This document shows positions 36,607 to 46,065 of a stretch of DNA of 64,000 bases, in pieces (position 1 is the stretch's first letter; each line of letters begins with the position of its first letter). The notes beneath the pieces are model-generated. The model ran no database searches and was not told where the DNA came from. It saw only the letters and a list, made by a program, of their open reading frames with translations. Position numbers and translations under genes: made by a program. Source of the DNA: Maribacter orientalis (GTDB lineage: Bacteria > Bacteroidota > Bacteroidia > Flavobacteriales > Flavobacteriaceae); the NCBI RefSeq assembly GCF_900109345.1, contig NZ_FNZN01000004.1, forward strand, positions 248,001 through 312,000, given 5' to 3'.

Positions 36607-37821
36607 TTACAATTTCCTGTGCGCTAGCACAACAGGTGCCAGTCCGTTAAAAGGATTATGCATTCTACCAATCGTTTTGGCTCCCATGCCCGATGCCCGC
36701 AATACACTTTTATCTCCATAGCGTTTACGAATTTCATCCATGGCATTATAAAGGCTTAGAATTTCTTCGGTATCATCAAACAGGTTGATTTGGTAATTAC
36801 CCGTAACCAAATGACTAAAACGTATGCCTATCAACCGCACCAATAACCTACGGTTATATAAATTCTTGAACAGATCTAAAATCTTCGGAATCAAAATATG
36901 ATCGGCACTCGTATAGGGAATGCGTAATTGTTTTGAATAGGTGTTAAAATCAGAATATCGAATTTTTACTGAAATACACGCTGTCAACTTTTCGCCTCGT
37001 CGTAATTGATACGCTAGATTTTCGGTCATGGCAATGAGAATACCTCGCAGTCTATTTACATCAATGGTATCCTTATCAAACGTACGTTCGGTTGAAATTG
37101 ATTTTCGTTCACAGAAGGGGATTACGGGCGTATTATCTATACCGTTGGCTCTTTTCCAAATAACTCCGCCATTTGCTCCCAAAACCCGCTGCATCACTTC
37201 CATGGGCATTTCTTGCACACTACGTACTTGACGTAAACCTAGATTTCGTAAGGTCTGATACGTTTTATCACCCACCATGGGAATTTTTTTTATAGAAAGT
37301 GGTGCTAGAAAAGGTTTCTCAAGCCCTTCATCTATTTTCAATTGATTGTTAGGTTTGGCTTCGTTAGTAGCAACTTTAGAAACAACCTTGTTTGCCGATA
37401 GGCCAAAGGAAATGGGTAGTCCGGTTTCTTTAATAATCTTCTTACGCATTTCTGAAGCGTACTGATAACAGCCAAAAAAACGATCCATGCCGGATAGGTC
37501 TGCATAAAACTCATCGATACTCGATTTTTCGAATACGGGCACATACTCTTTTATAATTTCGGTCACCACATCTGAGTGCTTGCTGTACTCTCCTGCATTA
37601 CCACGAATTACAAAAGCTTCGGGACATAGTTCGCGGGCCATTTTCATGGGCATACCAGAATGCACTCCAAATCCGCGGGTTTCATAACTACATGCCGCTA
37701 CCACACCACGGTCTCCCGTACCACCCACCAGCAAGGGTTTATTCTGTAACTCACGATTATTGAGTCGCTCTACAGATACATAAAATGTATCTAAATCTAT
37801 GTGAAGTATGGTCTTGCTCAT
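36607..37821 (-). CDS. dinB: Y-family DNA polymerase (DNA polymerase IV type)
   Basis: This 404-residue translesion polymerase has intact catalytic residues: D9 in ILHIDLDTFYVSVE and D103-E104 in SSIDEFYADLSG. The palm block VAACSYETRGFGVHSGMP, the thumb helix-hairpin-helix IPMVGDKTYQTLRNLG and the little-finger domain follow. Because the acidic triad is complete, it is an active polymerase and not a degenerate ImuB. It precedes dnaE2, but no imuA/recA-like gene is present in this window. A 7-bp hairpin covers the region just before its start. Confidence 0.93.
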   Translation of the reverse strand: MSKTILHIDLDTFYVSVERLNNRELQNKPLLVGGTGDRGVVAACSYETRGFGVHSGMPMKMARELCPEAFVIRGNAGEYSKHSDVVTEIIKEYVPVFEKSSIDEFYADLSGMDRFFGCYQYASEMRKKIIKETGLPISFGLSANKVVSKVATNEAKPNNQLKIDEGLEKPFLAPLSIKKIPMVGDKTYQTLRNLGLRQVRSVQEMPMEVMQRVLGANGGVIWKRANGIDNTPVIPFCERKSISTERTFDKDTIDVNRLRGILIAMTENLAYQLRRGEKLTACISVKIRYSDFNTYSKQLRIPYTSADHILIPKILDLFKNLYNRRLLVRLIGIRFSHLVTGNYQINLFDDTEEILSLYNAMDEIRKRYGDKSVLRASGMGAKTIGRMHNPFNGLAPVVLAHRKL

Positions 37822-37823
37822 AA

Positions 37824-37849
37824 CTATCCCTCTAAAAAAATCGGGATAG
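37824..37849 (-). promoter_or_regulatory. hairpin immediately upstream of the dinB start codon
   Basis: Arms CTATCCC (37824-37830) and GGGATAG (37843-37849) flank a T/A-rich loop; the inner arm ends two bases before the ATG on the minus strand. In RNA it would hide the ribosome landing site. It could be regulatory or just a short palindrome. Confidence 0.35.
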
Positions 37850-37921
37850 CTAAATTATGGATTATTTCCAATTATTAGGATTTATTCCAAATATTAACAT
37901 TATTATATTTTAATAGCGAAG

Positions 37922-39340
37922 TCAGTTTTTTTGAGGTATGTACCAAACATCATTTACAAGATCAACCCCACCACCAAGTTCTTCTTGCACTACCCTGTCA
38001 ATGATATAAATTCCTTTTGTAGCCATATGGTCAAAATCATCAATACCGTCGTTGGGAAAACCAATTCTAGTACGATGTATATTGAATTTTTCGGCAAACT
38101 TTCTATCAAAAGCCTTTTCAACCTCTTCTTTACCTAACATAAAACCCAATAATCCACCCCACGTAGCGGTAGGATTATCAGAATCCCATCCACACAAGGT
38201 TCCAATTTTTATAGTTTCCTTTATATCGCCCTCACCATATAATAAGCTAACAATACTTGCCCCAAAATTGATACCTGCCGCAAAACAACCATTACAAGTT
38301 TCATCCTTAGTAGCCCATAAATACCCGTCTTCTTGACGAATTTGATATTTCTCATGCAAAGCATCTCTAGCTTCTTCCCATGTAACACCAGATTCATATT
38401 CACCTTTTACAAAATCGAACATTTTAGCGGAGTACGAATCATTGGGCAATTGTTTACGGGCTTCTGCAGCCATCCAATTTAAATTCGCTTTAATAGATTT
38501 ATCATCATCTGCTAAAGAAGCCAAAGCATACATAACTACATTAAAATTAGAAATCCACTCTGCGTTTTCTCTAGCAACGGTTTGTATAGGTAAATGTGCC
38601 ATTTTCAGTGCTACATCTGAGCGCGTGGGTGCGAAAAAACCAAATATTTCGGTAGTCAGTTGAGCATCAATCATTTCATAATGCGGATTATTTTCAGGTA
38701 ATCCTGTTTCTGGCGGTAGCATACCTTCCTCCATTAGATCAAGTGCCTGTTGATTAGAAACCCACAAATAGTTCTCTTCTTCTTTTTTAATATGCTTTAA
38801 CCATCCGGTTCTAATCATGTCACCTGTTAAGATTGAGGTCTTATTTTCATAAAGCAACTCTTGGTAGATATATTCAATATCGGTATCATCATCTGCACCC
38901 CAAATACTGTCTTGATCAGCGAATAAAAAATCAATTGTCTTAGAATAATTATTTGAGCCCCATAAATTGGGCTCATCGGGTTTACCCCAGTTATCACGAG
39001 TATAAAAACCTTCTCCTTTACCCTCACTATTGGGAATTCCGATTTTATCCATTTCGGTAATCAAGCCTGTCCAATTGGCAATACATTGACCCAACCAAAA
39101 ACCATATAATTTATTCTTGTATACTGATCTCGAGATTGTAATATCAATGCTTTTTGGTTGATAGGATTTATAATCCAACAAAGAATCTTGTACTATATCG
39201 TGTGACATTTTTCCTGTAGAACCCACTTTATTCTTACAGGAAATTACAGAAATTACTATTAATAATCCTAAGAAGTAATGGGTGGTTTTTCTTGAAAAAC
39301 TATTTAAATATAATATCATAATGGACGGTTTCATACACAA
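37922..39340 (-). CDS. ADP-ribosylglycohydrolase-fold lipoprotein
   Basis: This 472-residue protein has a lipoprotein signal (hydrophobic stretch then VISVISC, C35). The body fits the ADP-ribosylglycohydrolase fold: the first metal motif is IWGADDDTDIEYIY, the helix YGFWLGQCIANWTG replaces the usual GALLGLAVGDALG start, and CGWDSDNPTATWGGLLGFMLG is the distal Asp motif. Most ADP-ribosylglycohydrolases are cytoplasmic, so export suggests a different glycoside substrate, as proposed for many Bacteroidota members. Start is the first of three close methionines. Single gene. Confidence 0.8.
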   Translation of the reverse strand: MCMKPSIMILYLNSFSRKTTHYFLGLLIVISVISCKNKVGSTGKMSHDIVQDSLLDYKSYQPKSIDITISRSVYKNKLYGFWLGQCIANWTGLITEMDKIGIPNSEGKGEGFYTRDNWGKPDEPNLWGSNNYSKTIDFLFADQDSIWGADDDTDIEYIYQELLYENKTSILTGDMIRTGWLKHIKKEEENYLWVSNQQALDLMEEGMLPPETGLPENNPHYEMIDAQLTTEIFGFFAPTRSDVALKMAHLPIQTVARENAEWISNFNVVMYALASLADDDKSIKANLNWMAAEARKQLPNDSYSAKMFDFVKGEYESGVTWEEARDALHEKYQIRQEDGYLWATKDETCNGCFAAGINFGASIVSLLYGEGDIKETIKIGTLCGWDSDNPTATWGGLLGFMLGKEEVEKAFDRKFAEKFNIHRTRIGFPNDGIDDFDHMATKGIYIIDRVVQEELGGGVDLVNDVWYIPQKN

Positions 39341-39440
39341 TAAAGCTAAGTAAATAATATAATCTGATTATAGTTCCTATCAATAAATACGAAGTAAATT
39401 GCAATCTACCAAAGCACTATAGGATGTTAAGGTTAAATAC

Positions 39441-39448
39441 TATCTTTG
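39441..39448 (+). promoter_or_regulatory. putative -7 element TATCTTTG
   Basis: TATCTTTG fits TAnnTTTG and lies 16 bases before the ATG at 39465, which would give a very short leader. No -33 TTG at the right distance. Confidence 0.4.
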
Positions 39449-39464
39449 AAACAAGACTTTATAT

Positions 39465-40340
39465 ATGCGTCAAAGCCCTTTTTTAATTTTATGCCTTTTA
39501 AGCCTGTTTACAGCAACTTCATTTGGACAAGGTAATATGGATAATAAAAATTCTGTAATTAACCTTACCAAACCCGATACAGGTACAAATTGGAACATTC
39601 CTGATAAAATTACTTTAAAATGGAACACCATAAATATTGACACAAGTAAAACTATCCGTTTTTTTCTGGTACGAAATGAAATGGTCGTTCAAGAATTAGG
39701 CACTTTTAAGAATGATGGCTTTGAAGAAGGCATTGAGCTTGCTAAAAATATTGGCTCTGGCAGTCGATATCAAGTTGTTGCCATAGAATTGTTTCCAGAC
39801 GATAAATATAAGATAGCCAAAAGAGTGACTCCCTTCTTTACCATTACCAATGCAGCATCTGATGAGCGAAAGAAAAAACAACAATTAGCAAACACTAGTT
39901 CAGTCCCTAGTAAGAAAAAATCAAAAACTAAAAAAGCAATTGCCCCTAAAAATACCGAAGTAACACAACCCGAAAAGAAACCGGTTATAAGAGAAACTTT
40001 TGAGGGTAGAAAAATATCGTACACCAAGGAATTACAATTCGATTCAGAAAATATAACTATAAAAATTTGGGATCATGGTAGACAAGATGGGGATATTGTT
40101 TCTATATACCTTAATGGCGTTTCAGTTGTTTCCAAATATTATTTAACATATTGGAAAAAAGAATTTAACGTAAAATTGGATCCTAAAAAATCTAATGACC
40201 TATTTCTTTATGCGCACAATTTAGGCGATTCACCACCTAACACCGTGTCAGTTGAAATTTCAGATGGCAAAAAATCTGAGAATATTGTTCTTAACTCAGA
40301 CCTTCAAAGTTGTGAAGCTGTATTGATAAGTGTTAAGTAA
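39465..40340 (+). CDS. secreted two-domain beta-rich protein of unknown function
   Basis: The 291-residue product has a signal peptide (about 1-21, ending SFGQ). The first domain (about 30-128) resembles Kre9/KNH-type Ig-like modules (ITLKWNTINIDTSKTIRFFLVRN, then GSRYQVVAIELFP). A Lys-rich linker (about 130-175) follows. The second domain (about 185-291) has the pattern IKIWDHGRQDGDIVSIYLNG ... FLYAHNLGDSPPNTVSVEISDG, a module I recall as common in flavobacterial surface proteins. No enzyme motif is seen. A structural or ligand-binding role is possible. Confidence 0.7.
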   Translation: MRQSPFLILCLLSLFTATSFGQGNMDNKNSVINLTKPDTGTNWNIPDKITLKWNTINIDTSKTIRFFLVRNEMVVQELGTFKNDGFEEGIELAKNIGSGSRYQVVAIELFPDDKYKIAKRVTPFFTITNAASDERKKKQQLANTSSVPSKKKSKTKKAIAPKNTEVTQPEKKPVIRETFEGRKISYTKELQFDSENITIKIWDHGRQDGDIVSIYLNGVSVVSKYYLTYWKKEFNVKLDPKKSNDLFLYAHNLGDSPPNTVSVEISDGKKSENIVLNSDLQSCEAVLISVK

Positions 40341-40644
40341 TACAATCTCACACCTCATGAACATTCATGACCAGTTTCTAAAAAGCTAATCAGAAAAATT
40401 TACAGTTATACACTAGAAGCTTAAACTTTAAGAAACTGAATAAATAGGTAATTAAAACACTTACAAATAGCCCGGTATTTACTTTAGTAAAGTCATTGAC
40501 TCTGATATGGTATGGTATGGTATGTCTTATAAAGCATATCCTATTTAAGACGATAGCTAATTGCTATTTCCCTAACAGCCAAAATACCGATAAATACCTA
40601 AGTTGTGCTCATTGGTATTGTATTGATTATCGTAAAAAACAACA

Positions 40645-40672
40645 AAAAGCCAGAATATCAATTCTGGCTTTT
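40645..40672. terminator. bidirectional terminator between 39465 gene and rimK
   Basis: A perfect 12-bp stem (AAAAGCCAGAAT/ATTCTGGCTTTT, arms 40645-40656 and 40661-40672) with a 4-base loop is A-rich on the left and T-rich on the right. It sits 75 bases beyond the rimK stop. The rest of the 406-base gap holds only a trivial ATGGT triplicate near 40507. Confidence 0.8.
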
Positions 40673-40746
40673 GCTTATTAATTTTCCTATAAAAAATGAT
40701 ATTATAGATATCCCTTTTCTTTTAATTACCAATTATTTCAACATTG

Positions 40747-41622
40747 TTATTCGGCATTTCTTTCAACATATCTAATAATATGATTTGCAATATTTTTGCC
40801 AGTAGCATTTTCAATACCTTCTAAGCCTGGTGAAGAATTTACTTCTAATATTAGAGGACCACGCGCTGACTGCAGCAAATCTACCCCTGCGATTCCTAAG
40901 CCCATAGCCCTTGCTGCCTTAAGTGCGGCATTTTCTTCTTCATCGGTTAATTCTATAATATTCGCACTACCACCTCTATGAAGATTAGACCTAAACTCAC
41001 CTTCTTTTCCTTGTCTCTTCATAGCACCCACCACTACTCCGTCAACAATAAAAACTCTTACATCTGCCCCTTTCGCTTCTTTTATAAATTCTTGTACTAT
41101 TACACGGGCTTGTAGTCCATTAAATGCTTCTAAAATAGACTCTGCTGAATTTTGATTATCTGCCAATACCACTCCTAAACCTTGAGTTCCTTCCAATAAT
41201 TTAATAACTAACGGAGCACCTCCTACGCGTTCTACAATTTGACTAACGTCTTTAGAGTAATTACTAAAAACGGTTTTTGGCAGCCCTAAGCCCGCTCTAG
41301 ACAATATCTGTAGACTTCGAAGTTTATCTCTAGACCTAACCAGTGCTTGAGATTCTGTTGCGGTAAAAACCTTCATCATTTCAAACTGTCTTACAACGGC
41401 TGTACCGAAAAAAGTCACAGAAGCCCCAATTCTAGGTATAACACCGTCTACATCAGTAATTTCCTGCCCTTTATAAATTATACTTGGTTTTTTCTTTTCA
41501 ATAACCAAATTACATTTGGTATGATCTACAACAACCATTTCGTGCCCCTTTTTCTCTCCGGCTTCGACTAATCTCTTTGTAGAATATAAGTTTGGATTTT
41601 GTGATAGAACTACAATCTTCAT
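40747..41622 (-). CDS. rimK: RimK-type ATP-grasp ligase (ribosomal protein S6-glutamate ligase)
   Basis: This 291-residue ATP-grasp enzyme matches RimK in length and order: N-terminal [20 protein letters not shown], the S6-type [19 protein letters not shown], nucleotide loop [43 protein letters not shown], and the C-terminal [14 protein letters not shown] with the metal-binding Glu and Asn. It would add glutamates to the C-terminus of S6. Its normal neighbour in Bacteroidota, an aspartyl-protease-like RimK partner (DUF785 family), is not evident here. Confidence 0.92.
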   Translation of the reverse strand: MKIVVLSQNPNLYSTKRLVEAGEKKGHEMVVVDHTKCNLVIEKKKPSIIYKGQEITDVDGVIPRIGASVTFFGTAVVRQFEMMKVFTATESQALVRSRDKLRSLQILSRAGLGLPKTVFSNYSKDVSQIVERVGGAPLVIKLLEGTQGLGVVLADNQNSAESILEAFNGLQARVIVQEFIKEAKGADVRVFIVDGVVVGAMKRQGKEGEFRSNLHRGGSANIIELTDEEENAALKAARAMGLGIAGVDLLQSARGPLILEVNSSPGLEGIENATGKNIANHIIRYVERNAE

Positions 41623-42154
41623 ATTACTTTTTTGCTTTATTTAGGTTATTTATTTGAATTAAAAATTAGAATTACGGCACTTGAAATTTCAAATAATACT
41701 TTAATAAAAATACCTTAGAACTAGCCTAAAGGCTCAAAATCAGGTTAATTTTATTATAGTTTAAATCTTAATGCAAGTAATCGCCAAGATAATCTTTATT
41801 ATGCGTTATTATTTTAATACACCTATTTATTCAAAAGTTACTTCGTGATGATCCATTTTAAATGGCAGCAATAAAAAATCACTATTATAATTGACCCTTA
41901 TGCCGGAGGAAGTTACCCTTTATGCAACAAAATCCTTTAAAGTCTATATTCGACATTAATTTTTAACGATTATAGAAATGCACTTCTTTTAGGAAATAGA
42001 ATGGTGCTAAAAATTTTCCCTGAACAATATATCTGCTTCAAAATTAATATCGCTCATAGGAAAACCCGCTTTAAAACTATCTGTTAGTGAAAAATCTATA
42101 GCAAGACTACTAAAACTAATGCTCGCTAATGTTGGGTGCATTCCATTTCGCAGT
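41623..42154. other. gene-free decayed stretch
   Basis: No intact gene is visible. Minus-strand fragments with coding flavour occur, for example a frame ending FLLLPFKMDHHEVTFE just before a stop near 41831 and a beta-strand-like segment SLAIDFSLTDSFKAGFP near 42050-42110, each interrupted by stops. They could be remnants of outer-membrane or secreted proteins, but I cannot name a family. Confidence 0.5.
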
Positions 42155-42845
42155 TCATACCTTTTTATTGTTGACTGTATTGATTACCGTACCTGCCCAA
42201 GGCTTGTCATAAATCATCACGAATTTCATTATCAAACTAGTGCCGATAATGACAAAAAGAAGAATACCCTGATTAAAAGTTGCTACTTGTGTTTCTATAG
42301 GTATCTCATAAAATAACAACACCGTAATCAATCCTCTTTGAGCTATACACAATTGAGGTAATATATCCTTTCCAACAAACATGAACAATAGCACAAATCA
42401 AATAGTGTATATAGATAGAATGATAAGCGAGCTTATAAGTGCCACATTAAATTAAATATAGATGTAATGGAAATACTGAGCCCAAATATTACAAAGAAAA
42501 AAGTACGCACAACAAAAGCTGTTTCACCAGTTATCGTATGAAGCTCATGATAAATATGATACGCTTGTTTATACTTGAGATACTTGGACAATTTACCTTT
42601 GAAGAACAACTTCATGTTTGCAATGACCAAGACGAATATCAAAATAATTATTAATGAGGATAGATGCATTTTTTTTTAAGACCATACAACAACAATAACA
42701 CAGCAATCAGCAAGAAGAGGTTAATATTCTGAAAAATTAGGATTATAACATTACTAGCTATAAGCGCAATTACAACCGTTAGTATCGAATTACCAAAAAA
42801 ACCTACTACACCTACATCTTCCTCTGGGTTTAAAAAATATAGAAG
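42155..42845 (-). pseudogene. remnant of a cation:proton antiporter
   Basis: Read on the minus strand, three frames together resemble the middle and end of a CPA-type Na+/H+ antiporter. First NPEEDVGVVGFFGNSILTVV and NLFLLIAVLLLLYGLKK (42845 to about 42670), then SLIIILIFVLVIANMKLFF and ETAFVVRTFFFVIFGLSI (42669-42433), then FVGKDILPQL, RGLITVLLFYEI and NQGILLFVIIGTSLIMKFV (42394-42155). Lesions are a frameshift at the nine-T run near 42668, another near 42440, and an in-frame TGA near 42390. The N-terminal half is missing. Confidence 0.7.
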
Positions 42846-43412
42846 GCACTTTTTTACAACAATGTTTAGAAAGATTTGTGATAAATCTAAATGAAAAAGT
42901 TGAAAATAATCTAGTTGGTTCCTTCTTTGCTTATAATTTAAATGATAATTTCAGGGTAGAAGCATTCCAAATCAGTAGCGACCGCAATAAATTGACTTGA
43001 TTGACTTTCACTAAACATTTCTCCTACATCTTCCATAACCAGAATTAAATAGATATTATTACTGTTAGCAATGAAATACTCTGTGTCGAAAACTGACTCA
43101 TCGCCGGTTTCACATTGTGTGGATATTATAACAAAGGTGCAACTATCAATAAAATTATTTTTTAATAGTTTATTAATTAGATACCCGAAATAAAACAATT
43201 TCCTGAACAAAATTTTTAGTTCAAACTTTCATTTAATTAATATAAACTATTCTAGTTTTTAGTTTCAAAATTTTGATATCAATACGTTTTATAGGTTTAA
43301 TAGTTAACAATGCAACATGTTTATTAAGTAATGCTTCAATTGTTTCAATAGAATTTTATGCTTTGGACTATTTTTAACTTGTTGCAAAATTAATATCAAC
43401 CTGAAAAAAAGT
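42846..43412. other. degenerate region upstream of the xylan locus
   Basis: The stretch has a minus-strand open frame of 90 residues (42938-43210) without recognised domain, a plus-strand fragment ending ...SDRNKLT near 42999, and A+T-rich sequence up to the xylanase start at 43413. The promoter of the xylanase operon must lie in the right half; no convincing TAnnTTTG was found. Confidence 0.45.
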
Positions 43413-44585
43413 ATGAATACATTTAGACCAAAAATATTCCGTATTAAATCCAATTATCAACCTTTCCTCATTGTATTTTCTTTGTTATTTATAATAACAG
43501 GCTGTGGGGAATTAGATAAATCCGATCAACCAAAACAGGTAACCGAAACCTCATTAAAAGAAGCTTTTCAAAATGAATTTCTAATAGGAACTGCTCTTAA
43601 CGAAAATCAAATTTTTGAAATCGATTCTTTGGCTATTAAGCTCGTAAAAAAAGAGTTTAATAGTATTACCCCTGAAAATTGTATGAAATGGATGTTTATG
43701 GAACCTGAAAAAGGAAAATTCGATTTCGATACCTCAGATAGGTTTGTGGCCTTTGGAAAGAAGAATAAGATGTTCGTTATTGGTCATAATTTGGTTTGGC
43801 ACAGTCAATTGGCCGCATGGGTACCTACTATTGAAAGTCCCGAAGAACTTTCCGGCAATCTCCATAACCACATAAAAACCATTGTAGAGCATTACAAAGG
43901 CAAAATAGATGGATGGGATGTTGTCAATGAAGCCTTAAATGAGGACGGCACCTTAAGAAACTCGATATTCTACGAAAAATTGGGAGATCGTTATTTAGTA
44001 GATGCCTTTAAATGGGCTCAGGAGTACGATCCCAATGTGGAATTATATTACAATGATTACAATATGTGCAATCCTGAAAAAAGGTCTGGCGCCATTGAAC
44101 TTGTTAAATTATTACAGCAAAATGGTGCTAAAATAGACGGTATCGGTATGCAAGGACATTGGAACCTAGAAGAACCATCTTTAAAGGAAATTGAAACAAG
44201 TATTGAGGAATACGCCGCCTTGGGTATAAAAGTAATGATAACCGAGCTAGATATTACCGTACTACCAAACCCATGGGATTTGGAAGGTGCTGAAGTGAGC
44301 CAAAATTACGAGAACAGTGCAGCAATGAATCCATATCCAAATGAGTTACCAGATTCGGTAGCTCTGAGACTGGCCAAAAGATATTCAGATATTTTTCAAT
44401 TATTTAAAAAGCATAGTGATAAAATAAGCAGGGTTACCTTTTGGGGGGTAAACGATGGACAGTCTTGGCTCAATGGCTGGCCAATTAAAGGAAGAACAAA
44501 TTACCCACTACCATTTAACAGAAATAACAGGCCTAAATCAGCTTATGACAGCATTATTCAAGTTTCTAGAGACACCATTTTATAA
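43413..44585 (+). CDS. GH10 endo-1,4-beta-xylanase, lipoprotein
   Basis: This 390-residue single-domain GH10 enzyme cleaves internal xylan bonds. It has lipobox IITGC (C31), the barrel entry FLIGTALNENQ, the substrate block NSITPENCMKW, VIGHNLVWHSQ, acid/base E173 in GWDVVNEAL and nucleophile E279 in VMITELDIT. It heads the first plus-strand operon of the xylan locus, followed after 24 bases by the symporter. With a short lipoprotein anchor it could act in the periplasm or at the surface on smaller oligosaccharides, leaving long chains to the second GH10 at 60.8 kb. Confidence 0.95.
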   Translation: MNTFRPKIFRIKSNYQPFLIVFSLLFIITGCGELDKSDQPKQVTETSLKEAFQNEFLIGTALNENQIFEIDSLAIKLVKKEFNSITPENCMKWMFMEPEKGKFDFDTSDRFVAFGKKNKMFVIGHNLVWHSQLAAWVPTIESPEELSGNLHNHIKTIVEHYKGKIDGWDVVNEALNEDGTLRNSIFYEKLGDRYLVDAFKWAQEYDPNVELYYNDYNMCNPEKRSGAIELVKLLQQNGAKIDGIGMQGHWNLEEPSLKEIETSIEEYAALGIKVMITELDITVLPNPWDLEGAEVSQNYENSAAMNPYPNELPDSVALRLAKRYSDIFQLFKKHSDKISRVTFWGVNDGQSWLNGWPIKGRTNYPLPFNRNNRPKSAYDSIIQVSRDTIL

Positions 44586-44609
44586 AGCCAACCTAACACA
44601 TCTTAATTA

Positions 44610-46061
44610 ATGAACAAAAACCATATAATATCCTTAAAGGAAAAGATTGGCTATTCTTTGGGTGATCTTTCGGCAAACCTTGTGTTCCAAACCTTGGTCA
44701 CCTATTTGGCCTATTTTTATACAGATATCTATGGATTGGAAAACAATGATGCGTCTTTAATCATTTTCATTGTAGGGATGATTGCGGCTTTTGCGTTTAA
44801 TCCCATAATTGGAGCACTTGCTGATCGTACACTTAGCAAATGGGGGAAATTCAGGCCCTGGATTTTATTTACCTCGGTTCCATTAGGTATTGTTGCGCTA
44901 TTGGCATTCAGTACTCCTAATTTCGATTATACCGGTAAGGTTGCTTATGCCGCCGTCACGTATACTTTATTATTATTACTATATGCTGCAAATAATTTAC
45001 CATATGCGGCATTGAGTGGCGTAATTACCGGAAATATGAAGGAGCGTAACAGTATCTCCTCTTACCGGTTCGTAGCGGTGATGTTCGCGCAATTCTTTGT
45101 TCAGGTATTTATGTTGCCCATTATTGAATATGCCGGTGGTGGGGATAAAGCTATTGGAATTGAAATTGTGATGACCTATTTGGCAGTAATTGGTACCATA
45201 ATGCTACTGATTACATTTTTCACTACCAAGGAAAGGGTAATTCCTACTATAGAACAAAAATCAAGCCTTAAAGAAGATTTGGGGGATCTAGTTAAAAACC
45301 AACCTTGGATTATCATGTTAGTACTTACGACATTGGTTTTCATTACTTTAGCAATGAAAGGTGGTTCGTATGTCTATTATTTTGAAAATTATGTAGATGC
45401 CAATAGCTTGGCAGATTTCATCGGTCCCCTGCTACGTGGACTAACTAGTATTGGTGTCGATTTTTTCGGTGATAATCCCATTTCTGCAGGTTTCGGACTA
45501 TTTAATGCAGGTGGAATTATTTTTATGATCGTTGGTATTTCCCTATCCAAAGGATTGGCGGATAAATATGGAAAACGGGATGTTTTCGGGGCCGCATTAT
45601 TTGTATCAACCTTGTTTATTGCCGTTTTCTATTTCTTTACGCCTACCTCGGTCGAATTGATGTTTCTATCTCAAATTTTGCACGGATTTTTCTATGGAAT
45701 TACTATTCCACTGTTATGGGCCATGATAGCTGATGTTGCGGATTATTCTGAATGGAAGAACAATAGACGCGCTACCGCAATCATTTTTTCAGCCATGATG
45801 ATTGGTTTAAAATTAGGATTGACCATTGGTAGTTCTCTGGTCACCTGGATTTTAGGACTTTATCATTATATTCCTAAGAAATTTGCGGTCAACGATGCTG
45901 TTTTACAACCAGAGACTGCCATACAGGGAACAAAAATGCTTGTAAGCATTTTTCCGGCCATTGCCTTTTTCTTGGCCATTGCTCTATTATTCTTCTATGA
46001 AATCAATAAAAAAATGGAAGTGGAGATTGAAGAGGACTTAATTAAAAGAAGAAAAGAATAA
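44610..46061 (+). CDS. GPH-family sugar symporter (xyloside transporter type)
   Basis: This 483-residue, 12-span major-facilitator protein belongs to the glycoside-pentoside-hexuronide:cation symporters (MelB/XynP). The family start KIGYSLGDLSANLVFQTLVTY, the loop ADRTLSKWGKFRPWIL after span 2 and MIADVADYSEWKNNRRATAI after span 10 are diagnostic. It would carry xylooligosaccharides or xylose-containing products across the inner membrane with a cation. It lies between the xylanase and GH43, with four bases before the latter. Confidence 0.94.
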   Translation: MNKNHIISLKEKIGYSLGDLSANLVFQTLVTYLAYFYTDIYGLENNDASLIIFIVGMIAAFAFNPIIGALADRTLSKWGKFRPWILFTSVPLGIVALLAFSTPNFDYTGKVAYAAVTYTLLLLLYAANNLPYAALSGVITGNMKERNSISSYRFVAVMFAQFFVQVFMLPIIEYAGGGDKAIGIEIVMTYLAVIGTIMLLITFFTTKERVIPTIEQKSSLKEDLGDLVKNQPWIIMLVLTTLVFITLAMKGGSYVYYFENYVDANSLADFIGPLLRGLTSIGVDFFGDNPISAGFGLFNAGGIIFMIVGISLSKGLADKYGKRDVFGAALFVSTLFIAVFYFFTPTSVELMFLSQILHGFFYGITIPLLWAMIADVADYSEWKNNRRATAIIFSAMMIGLKLGLTIGSSLVTWILGLYHYIPKKFAVNDAVLQPETAIQGTKMLVSIFPAIAFFLAIALLFFYEINKKMEVEIEEDLIKRRKE

Positions 46062-46065
46062 CGTT

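Noticed and set aside
36425..36721. Open frame of 98 residues on the plus strand between dnaE2 and dinB
   Set aside because: It overlaps the dinB 3' end, has no recognisable domain and reads through a short intergenic palindrome; it is an antisense artefact.
40507..40524. Short tandem ATGGT repeat
   Set aside because: Only about three units, with no gene or promoter context.
42938..43210. 90-residue minus-strand frame as a real gene
   Set aside because: No domain, signal peptide or conserved pattern is recognised and it sits among decayed sequence; described only as part of the degenerate region.
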